Counted from the first letter of the stretch, positions 8,527 to 19,953 are shown. The stretch is 64,000 bases of DNA from Streptomyces sp. 2131.1 (GCF_900105515.1 NZ_FNSY01000001.1:1178001-1242000), one strand, 5' to 3'. Program-made: numbers and translations. Notes: generated by a model from the letters alone, not told the origin.

Positions 8527-8554
8527 GGGGCGGGGGTGCAAGGGGCCCTGGGCG

Positions 8555-10339
<1,785 letters not shown>

Positions 10340-10399
10340 TGAGTGCTCCTGCTCGTCCCTGGGTGGAGTCGGGCTCTTCGCGCCACCTGAGAGCACCTA

Positions 10400-10435
10400 T
10401 TCCGTAATGCGGAAAGTTTCTTCTGTTATGTGGAA
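10400..10435 (-). promoter_or_regulatory. Twin palindromic operators upstream of gcl
   Basis: The perfect copy TTCCGTAATGCGGAA (10400-10414) is proximal to gcl and the weaker copy TTCTGTTATGTGGAA (10421-10435) is distal. Their centres are 21 bp apart. The arrangement mirrors the hyi site at 809-844. Confidence 0.8.
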
Positions 10436-10579
10436 GCAAATCTAAGGCGTGCCCGGACCGTCGTCAAGGGACGGGAGCAGTGCGCGGGGAAGGGCGGCAA
10501 GTGGAGCGATTCCCCACCGGGCGGAGGGCTCTTGGTGGAGCATGGGTGGATTACTGCAGCGGTACGGGAGGAGCCCCGG

Positions 10580-11278
10580 GTGGAGTCAGTGCCGGTACGG
10601 TGCCCGGCCTGCCGCCGCGACCACGCGTACGTGACGCCGGTCTACCCCTGCCCGTGCGGGGAGCCGACCGCCCCGCCGCTGCTGCGCGGCGCACCGGTCA
10701 CCCCGATCACCCACCGCACCTGGAACGACGACTGGGTGACCGTGCGCTGCCGGGGCTGCGGGCGGCACGACCAGTGGCCGCAGCCCGAGCTGTGCTGCCC
10801 GTGCGGTGCTGTGCTGCGGGTGCCGGTGCGGCCGGTGGCGTCCGCCGGGGCGGTCCGGCCCGCGCACATACCGCTGCCGCGCACCGCGGCGGCACCGCGG
10901 CCGGCATTCCGCCCCCTGACGATCCGGACCGGGCGCGACGCGGTCTCGGCAGCGGCGCACTACCTGACGTGGCTGGGCTTCCGCGAGGTCACGCATCCGG
11001 CCAACCGGCCCGCGTCCCGGATCGACCTGCGGGCGGCCGGGCTGATCGCCCAGGTGGACTCCAGCACCCGGCCGACCGCCCTGCGCGACGTCGAGTGCCT
11101 GTGGCTCAACGCGCTCAACGGCTCGGTGCGGGGGGTGCTGTTCTCGCTCGCGGGGTACGCGCCGGAGGCCCGGGGGCGCGCGGACGCACTGTTCGTCCCG
11201 CTGTTCGTCATGGACCTCACCGGCTCCCCGCAGCCGGTGAACGGCGCGGCGGACGAGCTCTTCAGCACCGGGGCCTGA
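10580..11278 (+). CDS. Hypothetical protein: tandem zinc ribbons plus possible Mrr-like nuclease fold
   Basis: GTG 10580 is chosen because GGGAGGAG precedes it by six bases. The 232-aa product has two cysteine clusters shaped like zinc ribbons: C8-x2-C11 with C24-x-C26, and C57-x2-C60 with C73-x-C75. A proline-rich linker (80-112) follows, then a C-terminal domain: AVSAAAHYLTWLGFREV, SRIDLRAAGLIAQVDSS and a later GVLFSLAGYAPEARGRADAL strand-helix unit. That order resembles Mrr-type PD-(D/E)xK folds, but the usual QxK is QVD here (Q158, D160), so catalysis is doubtful. It is divergent from gcl, with about 240 bp between the two starts. Function unknown. Confidence 0.6.
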   Translation: MESVPVRCPACRRDHAYVTPVYPCPCGEPTAPPLLRGAPVTPITHRTWNDDWVTVRCRGCGRHDQWPQPELCCPCGAVLRVPVRPVASAGAVRPAHIPLPRTAAAPRPAFRPLTIRTGRDAVSAAAHYLTWLGFREVTHPANRPASRIDLRAAGLIAQVDSSTRPTALRDVECLWLNALNGSVRGVLFSLAGYAPEARGRADALFVPLFVMDLTGSPQPVNGAADELFSTGA

Positions 11279-11431
11279 CCGCACGCGTCTCACATTTTCG
11301 GACACCGGGGCCGGGCGGCGTGTCGTGCCTCACAGAAACCGCCCGGCCACACTGCGTGTGATCCGTCACGTTCTGGCCAACGGCCCCCGATGTGCGGTTC
11401 GTTGTCAGTGGCGGGCCCTACAGTGGAACGC

Positions 11432-11656
11432 ATGGTCTTAACTCCACGGACTTCACCACCCTCGGACACGCCCGCGCACGCCCCCGCGCTTCCCAGGCGC
11501 TCCGCCCTGGAGGCCAACGAGGCGATCCGCGCGCTCGTGGACGCCCGCGCGGGCCAGGACTGGTCCCCCGTGGAGTCGGCGGCCTACGAGGTGCTGCTGC
11601 TCCAGTGGGCCGCGGCTACGCGGGGCGACGCGGGGGACGTGATCGAGGCGGCCTGA
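11432..11656 (+). CDS. Small hypothetical protein (74 aa)
   Basis: ATG 11432 begins a 74-aa product with a Pro/Ser/Thr-rich N-terminus and a helical C-terminal part (ALEANEAIRALVDARAGQD, then WSPVESAAYEVLLLQWAA). There is no membrane segment or known motif. No ribosome site precedes the ATG, but TACAGT sits eight bases upstream (11419-11424) and looks like a -10 box, so the mRNA may be leaderless. The gene converges on the acyl-CoA synthetase operon and ends 35 bp from its stop. I do not recognise the family. Confidence 0.55.
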   Translation: MVLTPRTSPPSDTPAHAPALPRRSALEANEAIRALVDARAGQDWSPVESAAYEVLLLQWAAATRGDAGDVIEAA

Positions 11657-11690
11657 GCCGCCGGACGCCGGTCCGCCCACCCGCGACGCC

Positions 11691-13298
11691 CTAACCCCCG
11701 TAGTTCTCCCGGAGTTCGATCTTGCGGACCTTGCCGCTGACCGTCATCGGGAAGGTCTCCAGGATCTGAAGCAGGCGCGGCACCTTGTAGTGCGCCAGCT
11801 GCCCGTCGCAGAAGGCCCGTACGTCCTCCAGGGCCGGCGGGTCGGCCGGGTCCGCGGGGATGACGCAGGCCAGCACCTCCTCGCCGTACCGCTCGTCGGG
11901 CACGCCGACCACCTGCACATCGGCGATCTTGGGGTGGCGGTAGAGGAACTCCTCGATCTCGCGCGGGTAGATGTTCTCGCCGCCCCGGATGATCACGTCC
12001 TTGATGCGGCCGACGATCTGTACGTAGCCGTCCTCGCGCATCACCGCGAGGTCCCCGGTGTGCATCCAGCGCCCCGCGTCGATCGCCTCGGCGGTCCGCT
12101 CGGGCTGATCCCAGTAGCCGAGCATCACGCTGTAGCCCCGGGTGCACAGCTCGCCGGACCGCCCGCGCTCCAGGGTCACCCCGGTCGCCGGGTCGATGAC
12201 CTTGACCTCGATGTGCGGCATGACGCGGCCGACCGTGCCCGTGCGGCGCTCCAGGTCGTCGTCGCGGCGGGTCTGCGTGGAGACCGGGGAGGTCTCCGTC
12301 ATGCCGTAGCAGATGGACACCTCGTCCATGTGCATCTCGGCCACCACCCGCTTCATCACCTCGACCGGGCACGGCGACCCGGCCATGATCCCGGTGCGCA
12401 GCGAGGAGAGGTCGTACGAGGCGAAGTCCGGCAGGTTCAGCTCGGCGATGAACATCGTGGGCACCCCGTACAGCGAGGTGCAACGTTCCTGCTGCACGGC
12501 GCTCAGCACGGCGGCCGGTTCGAATGAGCCCCCGGGGATCACGATGCACGCGCCGTGCGAGGTGATGCCGAGGTTGCCCATCACCATGCCGAAGCAGTGG
12601 TAGAAGGGGACCGGGAGGCAGACTCGGTCCTGCTCGGTGTAGGCGACCAACTCCCCTACGAAGTATCCGTTGTTGAGGATGTTGTGGTGGGAGAGCGTCG
12701 CACCCTTGGGGAAGCCGGTGGTGCCCGAGGTGTACTGGATGTTGATCGGGTCGTCGCAGGACAGCTCCGCCTCGCGGGCAGCGAGCTGATCAGCCGTCAT
12801 CCGGTGTGCCGAGGAGAGCAGTTCGCCCCAGGACGCGTCGCCGATGTAGTGCACCGCGCGCAGGTCCGGGCAGTTGGCACGGACCTCCTCGACCAGGGCC
12901 CGGTAGTCACTGGTGCGGTGCGTGAGGGAGGCGGCCAGGAGGGAGATCCCGGCCTGCTTCAGCACGTACTCCAGCTCGTGCGCCCGGTAGGCGGGGTTGA
13001 TGTTGACCATGATCGCGCCGATGCGGGCGGTGGCGTACTGGACGAGCACCCACTCCGGGCAGTTGACCGCCCAGATGCCGACCCGGTCCCCCTTGGCCAC
13101 GCCCGACGCCATCAGCGCCCGCGCCAGCTCCTCGACGTCCGCGGCGAACTCGGCGTACGTCCAGCGCCGCCCGGACGGTACGTCCACCAGCGCCTCGCGG
13201 TCGGGCCAGGCGGCGACGGCCCGGTCGAGGTTGCGTCCGATGGTGTCGCCCAGCAGCGCGGTGGTGCCCGTGCCGTGTGCGTAGGACGGCTCGGTCAT
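11691..13298 (-). CDS. Long/medium-chain fatty-acid-CoA ligase (AMP-binding)
   Basis: A 535-aa adenylate-forming enzyme that activates a carboxylic acid to its acyl-CoA. Motifs in order: [20 protein letters not shown] (P-loop-like A3), YGMTETSP (A5), [20 protein letters not shown] (A7/A8 hinge), [15 protein letters not shown], and the catalytic lysine in [17 protein letters not shown] at the C-terminus. The start overlaps the stop of the upstream synthetase gene by four bases (ATGA), so the two are translationally coupled. Substrate is not readable from sequence; FadD3-like and fatty-acid ligases share these motifs. Confidence 0.9.
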   Translation of the reverse strand: MTEPSYAHGTGTTALLGDTIGRNLDRAVAAWPDREALVDVPSGRRWTYAEFAADVEELARALMASGVAKGDRVGIWAVNCPEWVLVQYATARIGAIMVNINPAYRAHELEYVLKQAGISLLAASLTHRTSDYRALVEEVRANCPDLRAVHYIGDASWGELLSSAHRMTADQLAAREAELSCDDPINIQYTSGTTGFPKGATLSHHNILNNGYFVGELVAYTEQDRVCLPVPFYHCFGMVMGNLGITSHGACIVIPGGSFEPAAVLSAVQQERCTSLYGVPTMFIAELNLPDFASYDLSSLRTGIMAGSPCPVEVMKRVVAEMHMDEVSICYGMTETSPVSTQTRRDDDLERRTGTVGRVMPHIEVKVIDPATGVTLERGRSGELCTRGYSVMLGYWDQPERTAEAIDAGRWMHTGDLAVMREDGYVQIVGRIKDVIIRGGENIYPREIEEFLYRHPKIADVQVVGVPDERYGEEVLACVIPADPADPPALEDVRAFCDGQLAHYKVPRLLQILETFPMTVSGKVRKIELRENYGG

Positions 13299-14971
13299 GC
13301 CAGGTCCCCTTCGGCGTATTCGGTGCCGCCGCCCTGGGCGGTGCGCTCGCGCAGTTCGATCCGGCGGATCTTGCCGGAGACGGTCTTGGGCAGTTCCGCG
13401 AACTCCAGCCGGCGCACCCGCTTGTACGGGGCGAGCACGGAGCGGGAGTGGGCGAAGAGCACCTTGGCGGTGTCGGGTCCGGGCTCCCAGCCCTCGGCGA
13501 GCACCACGTACGCCTTCGGAACGGAGAGGCGTACCTCGTCGGGCGCCGGGACGACAGCGGCCTCGACGACCGCCTCGTGCTCCAGCAGGGCGCTCTCCAG
13601 CTCGAACGGGGAGATCTTGTAGTCGGACGACTTGAAGACGTCGTCGGCACGTCCGACGTACGTGATGTAGCCGTCCTCGTCGCGGGAGCCGATGTCACCG
13701 GTGCGGTAGTAGCCGCCGGCCATCGCCTCGGCCGTGCGCTCGGGGTCGCCGTGGTAGCCGGTCATCAGGCCCACCGGGTGCGACGACAGGTCCAGCGAGA
13801 TCTCGCCCTCGGCCGCTCCGGGCTCACCGCTCACCGGGTCGAGCAGGACCACGTCGAAGCCGGGGCTGGGCCGTCCCATCGAGCCGGGCTTCAGGACCTG
13901 GCCGGGGCTGTTGGCGACCTGCACGGCGGTCTCCGTCTGGCCGAAGCCGTCGCGGATGGTGACGCCCCAGGAGCGCCGGACCGCCTCGATGACCTCGGGG
14001 TTCAGGGGTTCGCCGGCCGCGACCACCTCGCGCGGCGGGGTCTTCAGCTGGGTCAGGTCCGCCTGGATGAGCATGCGCCAGACGGTGGGCGGGGCGCAGA
14101 AGCTGGTGATGCCGGAGCGGTCCATCTCGGCCATGAGCCGGCCCGCGTCGAAGCGGGTGTAATTGAAGATGAAGACGGTCGCCTCGGCGCTCCACGGCGC
14201 GAAGAGGTTGGACCAGGCGTGCTTGGCCCAGCCGGGCGAGGAGATGTTGAGGTGGACGTCGCCGGGCTTGAGGCCGATCCAGTACATCGTCGCCAGGTGG
14301 CCCACCGGGTACGAGACATGGGTGTGCTCGACGAGCTTGGGGCTGGCGGTCGTGCCGGAGGTGAAGTAGAGCATCAGCGGCTCGTCCGCGTCGGTCTCGC
14401 GGTCCGGCGTGAACGGGCGCGGCGCCTCGGCGGCCTCCGCGTAGTCGAGCCAGCCCTCGGCCGGGGCGCCGACGCAGATCCGGGTGTAGCGGCCGGGCAC
14501 CTCGTCGAACTTGGCGGTGTCGGTGTCCCGGACCAGGACGTGCCTGACCCGGCCGCGTTCGACCCGGTCGCGCAGGTCGGCGGGGCCGAGGAGCGGGGTC
14601 GCCGGGATGACGACGGCGCGCAGCTTCATCGCGGCGAGCGCGGTCTCCCACAGCTCGACCTGGTTGCCGAGCATGACGAGGATGCGGTGCCCCTCGCTCA
14701 CGCCCTGGGCGCGCAGCCAGTTAGCCGCCCGGTCGGAGCGGGCGGACATCTCGGCGAACGACACCTCGGTGCGGGTGCCGTCCTCCTCGACGATGTGCAG
14801 GGCGGTGCGGTCGTTGTCGCGGGCGATGACGTCGAACCAGTCGAGCGCCCAGTTGAAGTGGTCGCTGCGGGGCCAGCGGAAGCCCGCGCGGGCGGCGGCG
14901 TAGTCCTCGCGGTGCCGCAGCAGGAAGTCCCGGGCCGCCCGGAACGTCTCCGTCGCACTCGTTTCCGGCAT
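13295..14971 (-). CDS. Acyl-CoA synthetase (AMP-binding)
   Basis: A 558-aa adenylate-forming ligase and the first gene of a two-gene unit. It carries [73 protein letters not shown] and a terminal [15 protein letters not shown] with the catalytic lysine. TASPK instead of TGxPK and the KSSDYKIS hinge place it with medium-chain or aryl-acid ligases rather than classical FadD. AGAGGAGG lies just upstream of ATG 14971. A LuxR-type regulator is transcribed divergently 137 bp away and may control the pair. Confidence 0.9.
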   Translation of the reverse strand: MPETSATETFRAARDFLLRHREDYAAARAGFRWPRSDHFNWALDWFDVIARDNDRTALHIVEEDGTRTEVSFAEMSARSDRAANWLRAQGVSEGHRILVMLGNQVELWETALAAMKLRAVVIPATPLLGPADLRDRVERGRVRHVLVRDTDTAKFDEVPGRYTRICVGAPAEGWLDYAEAAEAPRPFTPDRETDADEPLMLYFTSGTTASPKLVEHTHVSYPVGHLATMYWIGLKPGDVHLNISSPGWAKHAWSNLFAPWSAEATVFIFNYTRFDAGRLMAEMDRSGITSFCAPPTVWRMLIQADLTQLKTPPREVVAAGEPLNPEVIEAVRRSWGVTIRDGFGQTETAVQVANSPGQVLKPGSMGRPSPGFDVVLLDPVSGEPGAAEGEISLDLSSHPVGLMTGYHGDPERTAEAMAGGYYRTGDIGSRDEDGYITYVGRADDVFKSSDYKISPFELESALLEHEAVVEAAVVPAPDEVRLSVPKAYVVLAEGWEPGPDTAKVLFAHSRSVLAPYKRVRRLEFAELPKTVSGKIRRIELRERTAQGGGTEYAEGDLA

Positions 14972-15043
14972 GTGCCCTCCTCTTTACCGACCCGGCCGGT
15001 CCCCCGGGTCCTCACATGATGTAAACAGTGACCCAGGTCTCAC

Positions 15044-15061
15044 CACCCCCGGACGGGGGTG
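15044..15061. promoter_or_regulatory. Palindrome in the divergent promoter region of the acyl-CoA synthetase operon
   Basis: CACCCCCG-GA-CGGGGGTG is a perfect 8-bp-arm palindrome. It lies between the synthetase operon (start 14971, leftward) and the LuxR-type regulator (start 15108, rightward). It may be the operator of that regulator. Confidence 0.4.
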
Positions 15062-15107
15062 TCGCGGGGCCGACATTCCATCGGGGGCCGGGCAGGGAGG
15101 CGTCAGG

Positions 15108-15953
15108 GTGCCGGAATCCGCCGACGCGGTCGAGATGCAAGCGGCGCTGCTGCGGCTGCGCCGGACGAGCGGTCTGCCGGTGGCGTTCGGCGGGCTGCTC
15201 TCGGACAGCCGCCACGCCAGGATCGCCGAGGTGAACGGGGCGCGTACGGCCGCGTTGCGCGGCCTGGTCATCTCGTCGGGCAGCGGCCTGGGCGGGAAGT
15301 CCATGGCCCTGTCGAGACCGTGCGCGGTGACCGACTACCGCTCCTCGCGCCACATCAGCCACGAGTACGACACGGCCGTCGCGGCGGAGGGCCTGCGCTC
15401 GGTGGTCGCCGTCCCCGTGGTGGTGCGGCGTGAGGTGCGGGGTGTGCTGTACGGGGCGCTGCGCGAGCCGCTGACGCTCGGGGACCGCACGTTCGACGCG
15501 GCGGTGGCCGCCGCCCGGGACGTGGAGCAGGCGCTGGTGGTCCGGGACGAGGTGCGGCAGCTGCTCGCGGTGGGCCACCAGGAGCCGGACACCGCTGCCG
15601 GCGCGGCCGCCGGGGCCTGGGAGGACGTCCGGGAAGCGCACCGCGAGCTGCGCGCCCTGATGCCGAAGGTGCTGGACCCGGCGCTGCGCGACGAGCTGCT
15701 CGCGGTGTGCGGGCGGCTGGCCTCGGCGACGGGCACCCGGGAGCCCGGGGCGCGCGAGGTCCGGCTCGCGCCGCGCGAGGTCGACGTGCTGGCGTGCGTC
15801 GCGGCGGGCGCCACCAACGCGGTGGCGGCGGACCGGCTGGGACTGCGCCCGGAGACGGTGAAGGGGTATCTGCGCTCCGCGATGCGGCGGCTGGGGGCGC
15901 ACACCCGGCTGGAGGCGGTGGTCGCGGCGCGGCGCGCGGGGCTGCTGCCGTAA
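15108..15953 (+). CDS. LuxR-family transcriptional regulator with GAF-like sensor domain
   Basis: GTG 15108 follows GGGAGG by seven bases, giving 281 aa. Residues of roughly 20-160 form a GAF-like sensor (LVISSGSGLGGKSMAL, then AAEGLRSVVAVPVVVRREVRGVLYG). A helical linker follows. The C-terminus is a LuxR-type helix-turn-helix: LAPREVDVLACVAAGATNAV then ADRLGLRPETVKGYLRSAMR. GAF-LuxR proteins of this form regulate adjacent catabolic genes in actinobacteria. The divergent placement suggests control of the two acyl-CoA synthetases, perhaps sensing a fatty acid or acyl-CoA; that is inference. Confidence 0.85.
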   Translation: MPESADAVEMQAALLRLRRTSGLPVAFGGLLSDSRHARIAEVNGARTAALRGLVISSGSGLGGKSMALSRPCAVTDYRSSRHISHEYDTAVAAEGLRSVVAVPVVVRREVRGVLYGALREPLTLGDRTFDAAVAAARDVEQALVVRDEVRQLLAVGHQEPDTAAGAAAGAWEDVREAHRELRALMPKVLDPALRDELLAVCGRLASATGTREPGAREVRLAPREVDVLACVAAGATNAVAADRLGLRPETVKGYLRSAMRRLGAHTRLEAVVAARRAGLLP

Positions 15954-15986
15954 GGGCCTGTCGTTCGGGTCGAGCCCCGGGCCCCC

Positions 15987-17126
15987 TCAGCGGCCGAGGT
16001 CCACGAACGAGGCGAACCGGACGTCGTGGCCGACGGCCCGGGTCATCGCCGCGACCAGGTCCGCCGCCTCCCGCGTCAGGGCGTCGCGCTCGGCGGCGGT
16101 GAGCGGGCGCAGCTCCTGCACGGTCACCACGGCCGGGGCGTCGCGCGGGGTTTCCAGCCGCCAGACCGCCGCGAAGAACCCGTCCACCAGCACACTGCCG
16201 TAGTTCTGGTTGCCCACCCCGTTGAGGCCCTTGAAGTGGGGCGGGATGACCCGGGTGCGGTCGGCGTGGCCGAGCAGGACATTGTCGAACTCGGGCAGGA
16301 AGCGGGGCGGTGCGGGGGTGTCCTCGGCGGGGCGCGGGGCGTCGGGCAGGTCGAAGAGTTCGGTGCCGTGCTCGTCGCGGAAGGTGACCAGCCGGGGCCG
16401 CAGCCGCTCGAAGACCTCCTTCAGCCGGGTCAGCCCGGCCCAGGCCTGCATGTCCTTGACCGATGCCGGGCCGAACGCGCCTAGGTAGCGGAGCACGGCA
16501 CCCTCCATGTCCGGCGTCTCCTCCCCCGCGCGGCCGAGCCAGCGTTCGACCGTGGTGAGGGCGACGCCGCCGCTCATGTCCCAGAGGCCGCGCGGAGTGA
16601 CCTGGACCAGGGGCAGCAGACAGCGGGCGGCGGTGCTCAGGGCCTGCGGATCCGCGTCCGGCCACTCGGTGAGCAGCCGTGTGCGGATCTCCTTCGGGGT
16701 GCGGGGCGCCTCCTCGACGTACTCCCTGCTCAGCTCCCGCAGCCGGTCCAGGTCGACGCCCGTGAGCCGCTTGCGGAAGATGCCCAGCTCGCGGTCGCGG
16801 GCCGGCTGCACCAGGGGGCGCAGGGTGAGGGCGTCCTCGGCGGTGTGGGTGTGGATCGTGGAGCGCAGGGTGACGATGCGGACGACCTCGCGCGACTCCA
16901 TCAGCGTGGAGAGGGCGGCGGGCCGGAACCCCTGGAGGCGGGCGAGGAGCTGGTAGTACGGCGGCTTGGTGTTCTGCGCCTGGAGGCCGACGAGGTGGGC
17001 GACCGCGTCCCGGGGGCTCATCGCGGCGCGGTTCAGCAGCAGCTGGCGCTCCAGGGTCGCCCGGCCCAGCGCCCTGGTCGTGAGCACGGGGGCGGTACCG
17101 GTGGAGGTCTTCTTCTTCGCGGCCAT
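15987..17126 (-). CDS. Winged-helix DNA-binding protein, AlkZ/AlkX-like (HTH_42 family)
   Basis: A 379-aa protein of the HTH_42/DUF1006 family, which includes the DNA glycosylases AlkZ and AlkX (YcaQ) that unhook interstrand crosslinks. The N-terminal region carries AVAHLVGLQAQNTKPPYYQL, with Gln49-Ala-Gln51 matching the Q-x-Q catalytic pattern of AlkZ rather than the Q-x-D of AlkX. Other family landmarks are REVVRIVTLRSTIHTHTAED and RFLPEFDNVLLGHADRTRVI. Many members in Streptomyces are uncharacterised, so activity is inferred. It is divergent from a DMT transporter 115 bp away. Confidence 0.75.
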   Translation of the reverse strand: MAAKKKTSTGTAPVLTTRALGRATLERQLLLNRAAMSPRDAVAHLVGLQAQNTKPPYYQLLARLQGFRPAALSTLMESREVVRIVTLRSTIHTHTAEDALTLRPLVQPARDRELGIFRKRLTGVDLDRLRELSREYVEEAPRTPKEIRTRLLTEWPDADPQALSTAARCLLPLVQVTPRGLWDMSGGVALTTVERWLGRAGEETPDMEGAVLRYLGAFGPASVKDMQAWAGLTRLKEVFERLRPRLVTFRDEHGTELFDLPDAPRPAEDTPAPPRFLPEFDNVLLGHADRTRVIPPHFKGLNGVGNQNYGSVLVDGFFAAVWRLETPRDAPAVVTVQELRPLTAAERDALTREAADLVAAMTRAVGHDVRFASFVDLGR

Positions 17127-17241
17127 GACGGCACGCTATGGCGGAATGAGGCCGGATTCGGTCCTAATGGCCCAACCGGGGGCGCCACGCCTTCCCCCGG
17201 CGAAGCCGGAATCGCGGCGGGGCCGCCCGCATCATGGTCCG

Positions 17242-18120
17242 GTGATCGCCGTCCTGTTCGCCGTCCTGACCGCCGTCAGCAACGGCTCCGCCTCCGTCCT
17301 CCAGCGCCGCGCCGCCCTCGACGTCCCGCAGACCGAGGCCATGCGGGTGTCGCTGATCGGCCATCTGCTGCGCCAGAAGGTGTGGCTCGCGGGGATCGCG
17401 CTGGTGATCGTCGCCGCCGTCTGCCAGGCCGTGGCGCTGGCCACCGGCCCGATCTCGGTGGTGCAGCCCATCTTCGTGATCGAGCTTCCGGCGACGCTGC
17501 TGCTGGCCGGGTTCATGATGCGGGCGCGGCTGCCCCGGGCCGTCTGGCTGGGGGTGGCGGCCGTGACGGTGGGGCTGGCCCTCGGCATGGCGACGGCCGC
17601 GCCGGGCGGCGGCAGCGACATGGTGCACGGGGCGGCGTGGGTGCCGGCGCTGATCCTGACGGGCGTGTCCGAGGCGCTGCTGATCGCGGGGGCGCTGGCC
17701 ACCCGGGGCAATGTCCGGGCCGCGCTGCTGGCCACGGCCGCCGCCTGCGGTTACGCGCTGACCGCCGCGCTGATGAAGGACGCCATGGCGCGGCTCGACG
17801 AGGGCGGGGTCGGCGCGCTGTTCAGCTCCTGGCAGCTGTACGCCACCGCGGCGGCGGGTGTGGGCGCGCTGTTCCTGCTGCAGAACGCCCTTCAGGCGGG
17901 CACGCTCGTCGCCGTACAGCCGTGTCTGACGCTGGGCGACGCCCTGGTCAGTGTCCTGTACGGGGTGACGCTGTTCGGCGAGGATCTGCGCACCGGCTGG
18001 TGGGTGCTGCCCGAACTGCTGGCGCTGGGGCTGATCGCGGCGGGGTGCGTGGAGCTGGCGCGGTCGCCGCTGGCCACCGGGAATCCGACGGCCCCGGCCC
18101 GCGCGCGCCGGGTCGACTGA
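17242..18120 (+). CDS. DMT-family transporter (EamA-like)
   Basis: A 292-aa membrane protein with about ten hydrophobic segments in two repeats. It starts at GTG 17242 with VIAVLFAVLTAVSNGSASVL, an early membrane helix typical of drug/metabolite transporters. The second-repeat helix appears as LQNALQAGTLVAVQPCLTLG. No clear ribosome site precedes the start, so the transcript may be leaderless. Frames reaching further upstream overlap the divergent gene and lack membrane character. Substrate unknown. Confidence 0.8.
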   Translation: MIAVLFAVLTAVSNGSASVLQRRAALDVPQTEAMRVSLIGHLLRQKVWLAGIALVIVAAVCQAVALATGPISVVQPIFVIELPATLLLAGFMMRARLPRAVWLGVAAVTVGLALGMATAAPGGGSDMVHGAAWVPALILTGVSEALLIAGALATRGNVRAALLATAAACGYALTAALMKDAMARLDEGGVGALFSSWQLYATAAAGVGALFLLQNALQAGTLVAVQPCLTLGDALVSVLYGVTLFGEDLRTGWWVLPELLALGLIAAGCVELARSPLATGNPTAPARARRVD

Positions 18121-18156
18121 CCGGGCGCGCACGGACCGGGGCAGGTCGTACGCGTA

Positions 18157-18741
18157 CTACTTGCTGATCGCGAAACGCATCAGGGCGTGTTCGTCGCCCT
18201 GCTTGATCTTGCCGGTCTCGTTGATCACCTGGAGCTTCCAGCCGGCGCCGACGCGCATGGCCTTGGCCACGGCGCAGCCGTTGTCGTTGGTGAGCAGGCT
18301 CGGCCAGATGTCGGCGACCTGCTGGCTGCTGCCGCCCGTCGCGTCGTAGACCTTGATGCTGACGTTGCGCGCGTTCTGGAAGGAGCTGCCCTTCTTGTAC
18401 GCGGCGGCGACGAAGACGATCGACGTGACGTTCGACGGGACCTTGGCGAAGTCGACGGTCACCGTCTCGTCGTCGCCCTCGCCCTTCCCGGTCTGGTTGT
18501 CACCGCTGTGCAGCAGCGAGCCGTTGCCCAGCGGGTCCAGGGAGTCCAGGCCGGCGAGGCGGACCGGGTCCGCGCCCTGCATCGCGATGGCGATGAGGTC
18601 GAGGTCGGTGCCCTTCTTCTGCTTCAGCTTCCCCATCAGCCCGCCACTGCTGCCGACGGTGGGGTCCCAGGAGACGCCGATGGAGAGGTGGGTCACCCCG
18701 TCCAGGTCCGCCGGGCCGTCTTCCTTCTTCAACGTGATCAT
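18157..18741 (-). CDS. TerD-family protein
   Basis: A 194-aa TerD/CABP-type calcium-binding stress protein. The start MITLKKEDGPADLDG is supported by AGAGGA eight bases upstream. Family landmarks are SIGVSWDP, DLDLIAIAM and the acidic loop HSGDNQTGKGEGDDETVTVD, which binds calcium in characterised homologues, followed by IVFVAAAYKKG. It stands alone without terA/B/C/E/Z partners, as is common in Streptomyces. Role is probably stress response or tellurite/membrane-related; the exact job is unknown. The 235-nt stretch upstream (18742-18976) shows no gene. Confidence 0.9.
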   Translation of the reverse strand: MITLKKEDGPADLDGVTHLSIGVSWDPTVGSSGGLMGKLKQKKGTDLDLIAIAMQGADPVRLAGLDSLDPLGNGSLLHSGDNQTGKGEGDDETVTVDFAKVPSNVTSIVFVAAAYKKGSSFQNARNVSIKVYDATGGSSQQVADIWPSLLTNDNGCAVAKAMRVGAGWKLQVINETGKIKQGDEHALMRFAISK

Positions 18742-18976
18742 GCGTGATCCTCTTCGTGGCGAGTTTCCTACAGGGTGAGTCTGCCTGGTGTCCTTCCACA
18801 GCTCCTCACCAGGGGCAAAATTTCGACCAAGTGTTGGACGTGTGCGGCCGGATCGTCCTGCCTCGGCACGATGTACGCATGCGTGTCCACGTGATAGGGG
18901 AACGCCCGGTCCGGGGCGCGGCGCTCGGAGGTGAGCGGATCCGCGTCCCGGACCGGACGTCGGTTGCCGGCCGGTC

Positions 18977-19207
18977 TCAGGCGGCCTGTTCGCGTACCGC
19001 GACCGGCGTCCCCAGGCGCTGATGGCCGCCGCTGGCGAGCATCCGCACCTCCTCGTGGTCGCTGATCTCGGCACGCACGATGCCCGTCTCGTCCTCGTAG
19101 ACGGGGTGTCCGCCCGCGCCGCTCTGTGCGGTCCGGTGGACGGTGACGGTGTCGTCCTCGACGGCCGACGACTGGAACACGAGCTGGTAGCTCTCCGGGT
19201 AATCCAT
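18977..19207 (-). CDS. Small hypothetical protein, DUF6296-like (76 aa)
   Basis: ATG 19207 follows GGAGAG by seven bases. The product begins MDYPESYQLVFQSSAVEDDT and ends with GGHPVYEDETGIVRAEISD and VRMLASGGHQ. I associate this pattern with the small actinobacterial DUF6296 family, without certainty. It is probably a single-domain cytoplasmic beta protein with no membrane segment. Function unknown. Confidence 0.65.
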   Translation of the reverse strand: MDYPESYQLVFQSSAVEDDTVTVHRTAQSGAGGHPVYEDETGIVRAEISDHEEVRMLASGGHQRLGTPVAVREQAA

Positions 19208-19378
19208 GGCGGGCTCTCCAGACGAATCTCCGGGCCGGCCCCTAGGGGCGTGCCCGGCCTGCACTGTCCATGGTTGCGCACACCCGGCCGGGACGCAGAT
19301 GCGCATGTGTGCGCCCTGCGGGGGCGGGCATGCGCTGCCTATCCTGAGAAAGAGCCCCGCCGCGGAAAGGGAAGCGCC

Positions 19379-19831
19379 ATGGATGATGCCGACCGGGGTG
19401 ACGACGTCTATCAGCCCCAGGAAGAGTCGCAGGCCTCCGACCCGATCGAGCAGCTCGACACGGAGGACATCCTCGACGACCCGGATGTCGACGACGAGCT
19501 GGACCGGGGCTACTCGCCGCCCGAGCGCCCGTACGCCGTGGACGACGTGGGTACCACCGCCGCCGAGCAGCAGCGGGGCGAGACCCTGGAGAGCCGGCTC
19601 GCCCGCGAGGTGCCCGAGGACGGCGTCCCGCCCGGGGACGGGGTGGGCGACGTCCTGGACGGGGACGGCGAGCCGTGGGACCGCGAGGTCGGCACCGTAC
19701 GCGCCGGGCGGCTCACCCGGGACCTGGACATCGACGAACCGGACAGCACGGCGGGCGAGGACGTCGGAATCGACGGCGCCGCCGCCTCGGCCGAGGAGGC
19801 CGCGGTGCACGTCATCGCGGACGGGGCGTAG
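19379..19831 (+). CDS. DUF5709-like acidic protein
   Basis: A 150-aa, strongly acidic, low-complexity protein. Landmarks are PIEQLDTEDILDDPDVDDEL, GYSPPERPYAVDDVGTTAAE, QRGETLESRLAREVPE and GRLTRDLDIDEPDSTAGEDV. This order of motifs is that of DUF5709, an actinobacterial family of unknown function. GGAAAGGGA upstream supports ATG 19379. It is likely disordered and cytoplasmic. Confidence 0.8.
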   Translation: MDDADRGDDVYQPQEESQASDPIEQLDTEDILDDPDVDDELDRGYSPPERPYAVDDVGTTAAEQQRGETLESRLAREVPEDGVPPGDGVGDVLDGDGEPWDREVGTVRAGRLTRDLDIDEPDSTAGEDVGIDGAAASAEEAAVHVIADGA

Positions 19832-19953
19832 GCAGGCCCGCTCCCCCTTACCCGGGAGGTAATCGACGCCCCGCGCGGCGTCGGACATCGTGTTCCTCAC
19901 GAGCACAGCGCTCCCGGCCGACCGGCCGGTGAGCCCTACCGGAGGGACCAACG

